Virus record (IMG/VR): IMGVR_UViG_3300019776_000297
Coordinates: 1 to 29,778 of that record
DNA: 29,778 nt
Strand: one strand, 5' to 3'
From: a virus
Notes under the pieces: model-generated
The model's database searches: none
What the model saw: the letters and a program-made list of their open reading frames with translations, nothing else
What the model was told of the DNA's origin: nothing
Shown here: positions 27,070-29,778 of the stretch, one piece after another
Layout: each line of letters begins with the position of its first letter
How positions within the stretch are numbered: the stretch's first letter is position 1
Program-made: the position numbers and the translations under genes

Positions 27070-28806
27070 TTAAAAATTACCACTTAATAGGTCTTTTTTA
27101 CTTGACCAGTAGTCAATAATTTTAATACCTAGTTGATTAGCCTTGACTACTTTAGAAGAGGTAGTATCTCCCCCGGAAATCAACGCATAGCAGTCTTTTG
27201 TAACTGAAGAAGTTACTCTAAAACCGTGTTTTTCTAGTATTTCAACTAGGTCATTACGTGTCATATCCATTTTTCCTGTAATACAAACTTTTTTACTAGT
27301 TTGTATAAAAGAATCTACAGATAGATTCTGCTCAAGTTGAAGAGGTAGAGTATATACCCAATCCTCATTTTCTTCTAGCCAGTTAATAACTGAGTCTACA
27401 GTAGCAGGGCCAATACCTTTAATATCCGTAGTTTCAATATCCCAAAGATTTGAAAACTTGGGTATTTTCTGAACAATAAGTTTAGCTGCTGATTTACCAA
27501 CGCCTGGAATACCTAGAGCAGCTAGTACTAAGTCATAAGGTTTAGTTTTAGCTTTATTTAGTTCGTCTTCAATTTTACTACCATTGACACCAAGTTTATC
27601 CCAGTTTGTAGCAGTAAATAACTCCGTTGGGTGAGTAAAACCCATTTTTGCAATATTAGCAGGACCAAGCCCTTTAATGTCTAGAGTTTTTACAAAGTGT
27701 TCAACAATTTTTTGTGTATTTACGTTAGTTTTATCCGCAATTACTAACCTAGGCCCATCCCTATTAACTGAGCAATTTAGTGCTTGTTCGGCATGAGTTT
27801 TATCAATTTTTAAATTATGTTTAGAGTGTTCAATTACCCTAATAAACTTAGGAATTACGCCACCAGCTCGCTCAATCTCAATTTTATCACCAAGACCAAG
27901 ATTATGCTCTTCAATAATGCTAATATTGTGTAGCGTTACCCTAGTAATTGTTGCGTCATCAATAACCACTGGGTCAATTACAGCAGTAGGATTTACAGTT
28001 CCTGTCCTACCGATAGCCCACTCTACGTTCTGTAGAGTTGAAACAACTGTATTTACACCCCTAGGTTTTAGAGCCACCGCAAATCTAGGATATTTAGCCG
28101 TATACCCTAGTTGCTCACATTTTTTATAGTCATTGAGACGGAATACAATACCATCTTGAGGATACTTACTAACTACGGGGTTTAATACTGTTGTAAATCC
28201 CATAGCTTGAACAATAGCCATCCGATTAGTATAATTAATTTCCACCCCCAGCATATCATGCGCAATAAACTTAATATTGCGCTGCATAAACTGTGTAGGA
28301 GACTTTAGACCTAGTGCACCACTAACATAATTTCTAAAGTTTTCTACTTCATTGTCAGTTACACACTCACCATTAATATATACGTTATCATATGCGGTAT
28401 TAATAGTATTAGGAATATTATCAATAGTTTTAGCTAGGTTTACTACGTTATCACCCATCTCACCATTACCGCGGGTTAACGCAGCACTTAGCTTTCCACG
28501 CTTATAGATAAGAGTTAGGTTAGCTCCATCAATTTTTGGAGTTTGTACATCAAAATTAGGATCAACTTCTTCAGCATCATACACTTTACGCAGCGAATAT
28601 AGCTTAAATGGGTGTGTAATTTTACCCGCTAATCCACCTACTTTTAGAGTAGGTGAATCATAAGCTACCCAGCCTTGAGCTTTTTCGACTTGCTGAAGAT
28701 TATCGTACAGCGTATCAAACTCTGTATCTGAAATCTCAGGAGCAGATAAGTCATAGTATAGATGTGAATGTTTAATAACTAAATTTTTAAGTTCTTCGTA
28801 GTTCAT
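27070..28806 (-). CDS. ligA: NAD+-dependent DNA ligase LigA
   Basis: 578 residues, shorter than bacterial LigA (about 670) but in one chain. It seals nicks using NAD+. The N-terminal domain Ia has His-x-x-Tyr-Tyr. The adenylation lysine is Lys91 in Thr-Pro-Lys-Ile-Asp-Gly. Leu-Thr-Arg-Gly-Asn-Gly and Gly-Glu are the next nucleotidyltransferase motifs. The OB-fold carries Ala-Leu-Lys-Pro-Arg and Gly-Arg-Thr-Gly. The usual four-cysteine zinc finger is missing: only one Cys remains in that stretch. Three helix-hairpin-helix elements follow (Ile-Lys-Gly-Leu-Gly-Pro; Ile-Pro-Gly-Val-Gly-Lys; Ile-Lys-Gly-Ile-Gly-Pro), then a C-terminal BRCT domain (about 505-575) starting Lys-Val-Cys-Ile-Thr-Gly. 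T5 encodes this enzyme as two genes, so the fused form differs from T5. It has AAGGA upstream. Confidence 0.95.
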   Translation of the reverse strand: MNYEELKNLVIKHSHLYYDLSAPEISDTEFDTLYDNLQQVEKAQGWVAYDSPTLKVGGLAGKITHPFKLYSLRKVYDAEEVDPNFDVQTPKIDGANLTLIYKRGKLSAALTRGNGEMGDNVVNLAKTIDNIPNTINTAYDNVYINGECVTDNEVENFRNYVSGALGLKSPTQFMQRNIKFIAHDMLGVEINYTNRMAIVQAMGFTTVLNPVVSKYPQDGIVFRLNDYKKCEQLGYTAKYPRFAVALKPRGVNTVVSTLQNVEWAIGRTGTVNPTAVIDPVVIDDATITRVTLHNISIIEEHNLGLGDKIEIERAGGVIPKFIRVIEHSKHNLKIDKTHAEQALNCSVNRDGPRLVIADKTNVNTQKIVEHFVKTLDIKGLGPANIAKMGFTHPTELFTATNWDKLGVNGSKIEDELNKAKTKPYDLVLAALGIPGVGKSAAKLIVQKIPKFSNLWDIETTDIKGIGPATVDSVINWLEENEDWVYTLPLQLEQNLSVDSFIQTSKKVCITGKMDMTRNDLVEILEKHGFRVTSSVTKDCYALISGGDTTSSKVVKANQLGIKIIDYWSSKKDLLSGNF

Positions 28807-28890
28807 TACTGATTCCTTACAACATTACAATCATAATATCATTATAATAACTAATAAGTAAGTATAAAGTTACTTTGTGTAGTAGGCTTA

Positions 28891-29448
28891 CTAAAGATAT
28901 AGTGTAGGAACTAACTGACCTACGTTGAACTCCAAATTTTTTAAAGAACCATTATTGTCTATAATAAAATCAGCCATCCAAGGGTGCAAGGTCATACTGC
29001 TTGGATCTTCTAAAGGTAGCACGTCTGATCTATCTACCCATATTGCATAATCAAATGCTTTAGAGTTTTTTAAAGCATAAAACTCTTTTTTATTTCTTAG
29101 CCCACAGTATACGTTATATTCAGCAAAGATAGCTCTACCTAATCTAGAAGGATCATCGGTATTAAATTCACAAATTAAATCATACCACTCACTACGATGA
29201 TTATGCCTATCTTCATAGCATTGCTCCTCTGAACTATAGTTATAAACATCTTTTAAGCGGTTATAAATAAATTTTTTAGAACAAAAGCGGCTGCTACTTT
29301 CAAAAGATAAAGAATATTTATCTCTTAGTATTTCAGATACTGTATCTTTACCGTGCCTAGCATGGCCTATTACTAGTAGCTTTAAATTTTTTCTATACAT
29401 TGTGTGCATGTAATCATAATGTGTATGTTGACGCTCATAAACTGACAT
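28891..29448 (-). CDS. Deoxynucleoside monophosphate kinase
   Basis: 185 residues. The P-loop Gly28-His-Ala-Arg-His-Gly33-Lys34-Asp-Thr has the Gly-Lys-Asp-Thr ending typical of phage dNMP kinases (T4 gp1, T5 Dnk). These phosphorylate dTMP, dGMP and modified dNMPs to diphosphates. Further segments include a basic Tyr-Glu-Asp-Arg-His-Asn-His-Arg stretch, Gly-Leu-Arg-Asn-Lys-Lys-Glu-Phe and Val-Asp-Arg-Ser-Asp, matching the substrate and lid regions. The C-terminal Asp-Phe-Ile-Ile-Asp-Asn-Asn-Gly-Ser is also family-like. The start at 29448 is chosen because it overlaps the previous stop (TAATG) and has AGGAAA upstream; an internal Met17 would give a more typical N-terminus but lacks a site. It provides the step between ThyX/dUTPase products and dNTPs. 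Confidence 0.85.
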   Translation of the reverse strand: MSVYERQHTHYDYMHTMYRKNLKLLVIGHARHGKDTVSEILRDKYSLSFESSSRFCSKKFIYNRLKDVYNYSSEEQCYEDRHNHRSEWYDLICEFNTDDPSRLGRAIFAEYNVYCGLRNKKEFYALKNSKAFDYAIWVDRSDVLPLEDPSSMTLHPWMADFIIDNNGSLKNLEFNVGQLVPTLYL

Positions 29449-29762
29449 TAGTTATTTCCTAATTTAATTCGTAGTGCTTCTACTAGTTTAGTAAGATTTT
29501 CTTTCTTATTTAAGTTGGTACCATCTATACTAATATCTAGTGTTTCTTCTAATTCTCGTAACATTACTTTTACAGTTAATGCTCTATTATCTTCGTCTAC
29601 CTGAGGTTTTTCGTATATCTTTAATTGAACTAGCTTACTAATTACGCTACGATAGCCTTTTGAAAAGTGTTCTGCTAATTCGTGAACATTTTTTATATTT
29701 TTCTCTGTATAAAGCAAAATCAACTCTAGTTCTTGCTCTGTACTCCATGTTTTTACACTCAT
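29448..29762 (-). CDS. Small HTH DNA-binding protein related to the multi-HTH regulator
   Basis: 104 residues. Residues 5-55 (Thr-Trp-Ser-Thr-Glu-Gln-Glu ... Val-His-Glu-Leu-Ala-Glu-His-Phe-Ser-Lys ... Ser-Val-Ile-Ser-Lys-Leu-Val-Gln-Leu) fit the same HTH pattern as the four units of the 231-residue protein. This looks like a single-unit relative. The second half is helical and acidic. The ATG has GGAG five bases upstream, inside the window, so the gene is complete. Its stop overlaps the kinase start (TAATG). A transcription or replication regulator is likely; its target is unknown. Confidence 0.6.
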   Translation of the reverse strand: MSVKTWSTEQELELILLYTEKNIKNVHELAEHFSKGYRSVISKLVQLKIYEKPQVDEDNRALTVKVMLRELEETLDISIDGTNLNKKENLTKLVEALRIKLGNN

Positions 29763-29778
29763 ACTTACTCCAATTCCA

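Noticed and set aside
1-29778. tRNA genes, CRISPR arrays, integrase or transposase genes
   Set aside because: I looked on both strands for cloverleaf-like stretches, regularly spaced repeats and the relevant protein motifs and found none I could support.

Overview
This window reads as part of an AT-rich tailed-phage genome (Caudoviricetes). It has a rightward block of virion genes and a long leftward block of DNA replication, recombination and nucleotide-metabolism genes. The two blocks converge on a bidirectional terminator at about 5763-5791. There are no ribosomal, tRNA, transposase or integrase genes and no CRISPR array. Coding density is very high: most neighbouring genes overlap by 1-4 bases (ATGA, GTGA, TAATG) or are a few bases apart.

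Plus strand, 1-5791: the C-terminal part of a large tail-tip or fibre protein that runs off the left edge, a second fibre/appendage protein, then a series of small virion-associated or unknown genes. These sit behind two sigma70-like promoters (about 3775 and 4405). The last is a 35-residue lysine-rich ORF whose stop codon is the loop of the terminator hairpin. The fibre proteins carry sequence modules that I associate with phages of aquatic bacteria.

Minus strand, read in its own direction from 29762 down to 5795: a small HTH protein, a dNMP kinase, an NAD+-dependent DNA ligase, a protein made of four HTH-like units with its own promoter and terminator, two unknown genes (one with an HTH), a DnaB-type helicase, a tiny ORF, a DnaG-type primase, a family A DNA polymerase with a UDG-like N-terminal remnant, an unknown, an SF2 helicase, an unknown, a probable ssDNA-binding protein, a glycosyltransferase, a methyltransferase, then an unusual structured non-coding segment (15677-15914). 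After it come SbcD, SbcC (interrupted in its P-loop by a 409-residue LAGLIDADG intein), a B12-dependent class II ribonucleotide reductase, dUTPase, glutaredoxin, PhoH, a PD-(D/E)XK nuclease, a flap-type 5'-3' exonuclease and ThyX. From memory, the order of the core genes (ligase, multi-HTH regulator, helicase, primase, polymerase, SF2 helicase, SbcD/SbcC, flap nuclease) resembles the early region of T5-like phages. ThyX, class II RNR, PhoH, the undivided ligase and the glycosyltransferase/methyltransferase pair differ from classical T5 as I know it.

Together the leftward genes would supply precursors (RNR with glutaredoxin, dUTPase, ThyX, dNMP kinase), copy DNA (helicase, primase, polymerase, SSB) and process ends and flaps (SbcCD, exonuclease, ligase). 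The points most worth a second look are the SbcC P-loop intein, the repeat-rich segment upstream of sbcD (a candidate origin, leader or small RNA), the four-unit HTH regulator and its palindromic control region, and an unusual excess of CTAG with near-exclusive CUA leucine codons in one probable high-expression gene. The host cannot be named from this sequence; an aquatic Gram-negative bacterium is a guess.
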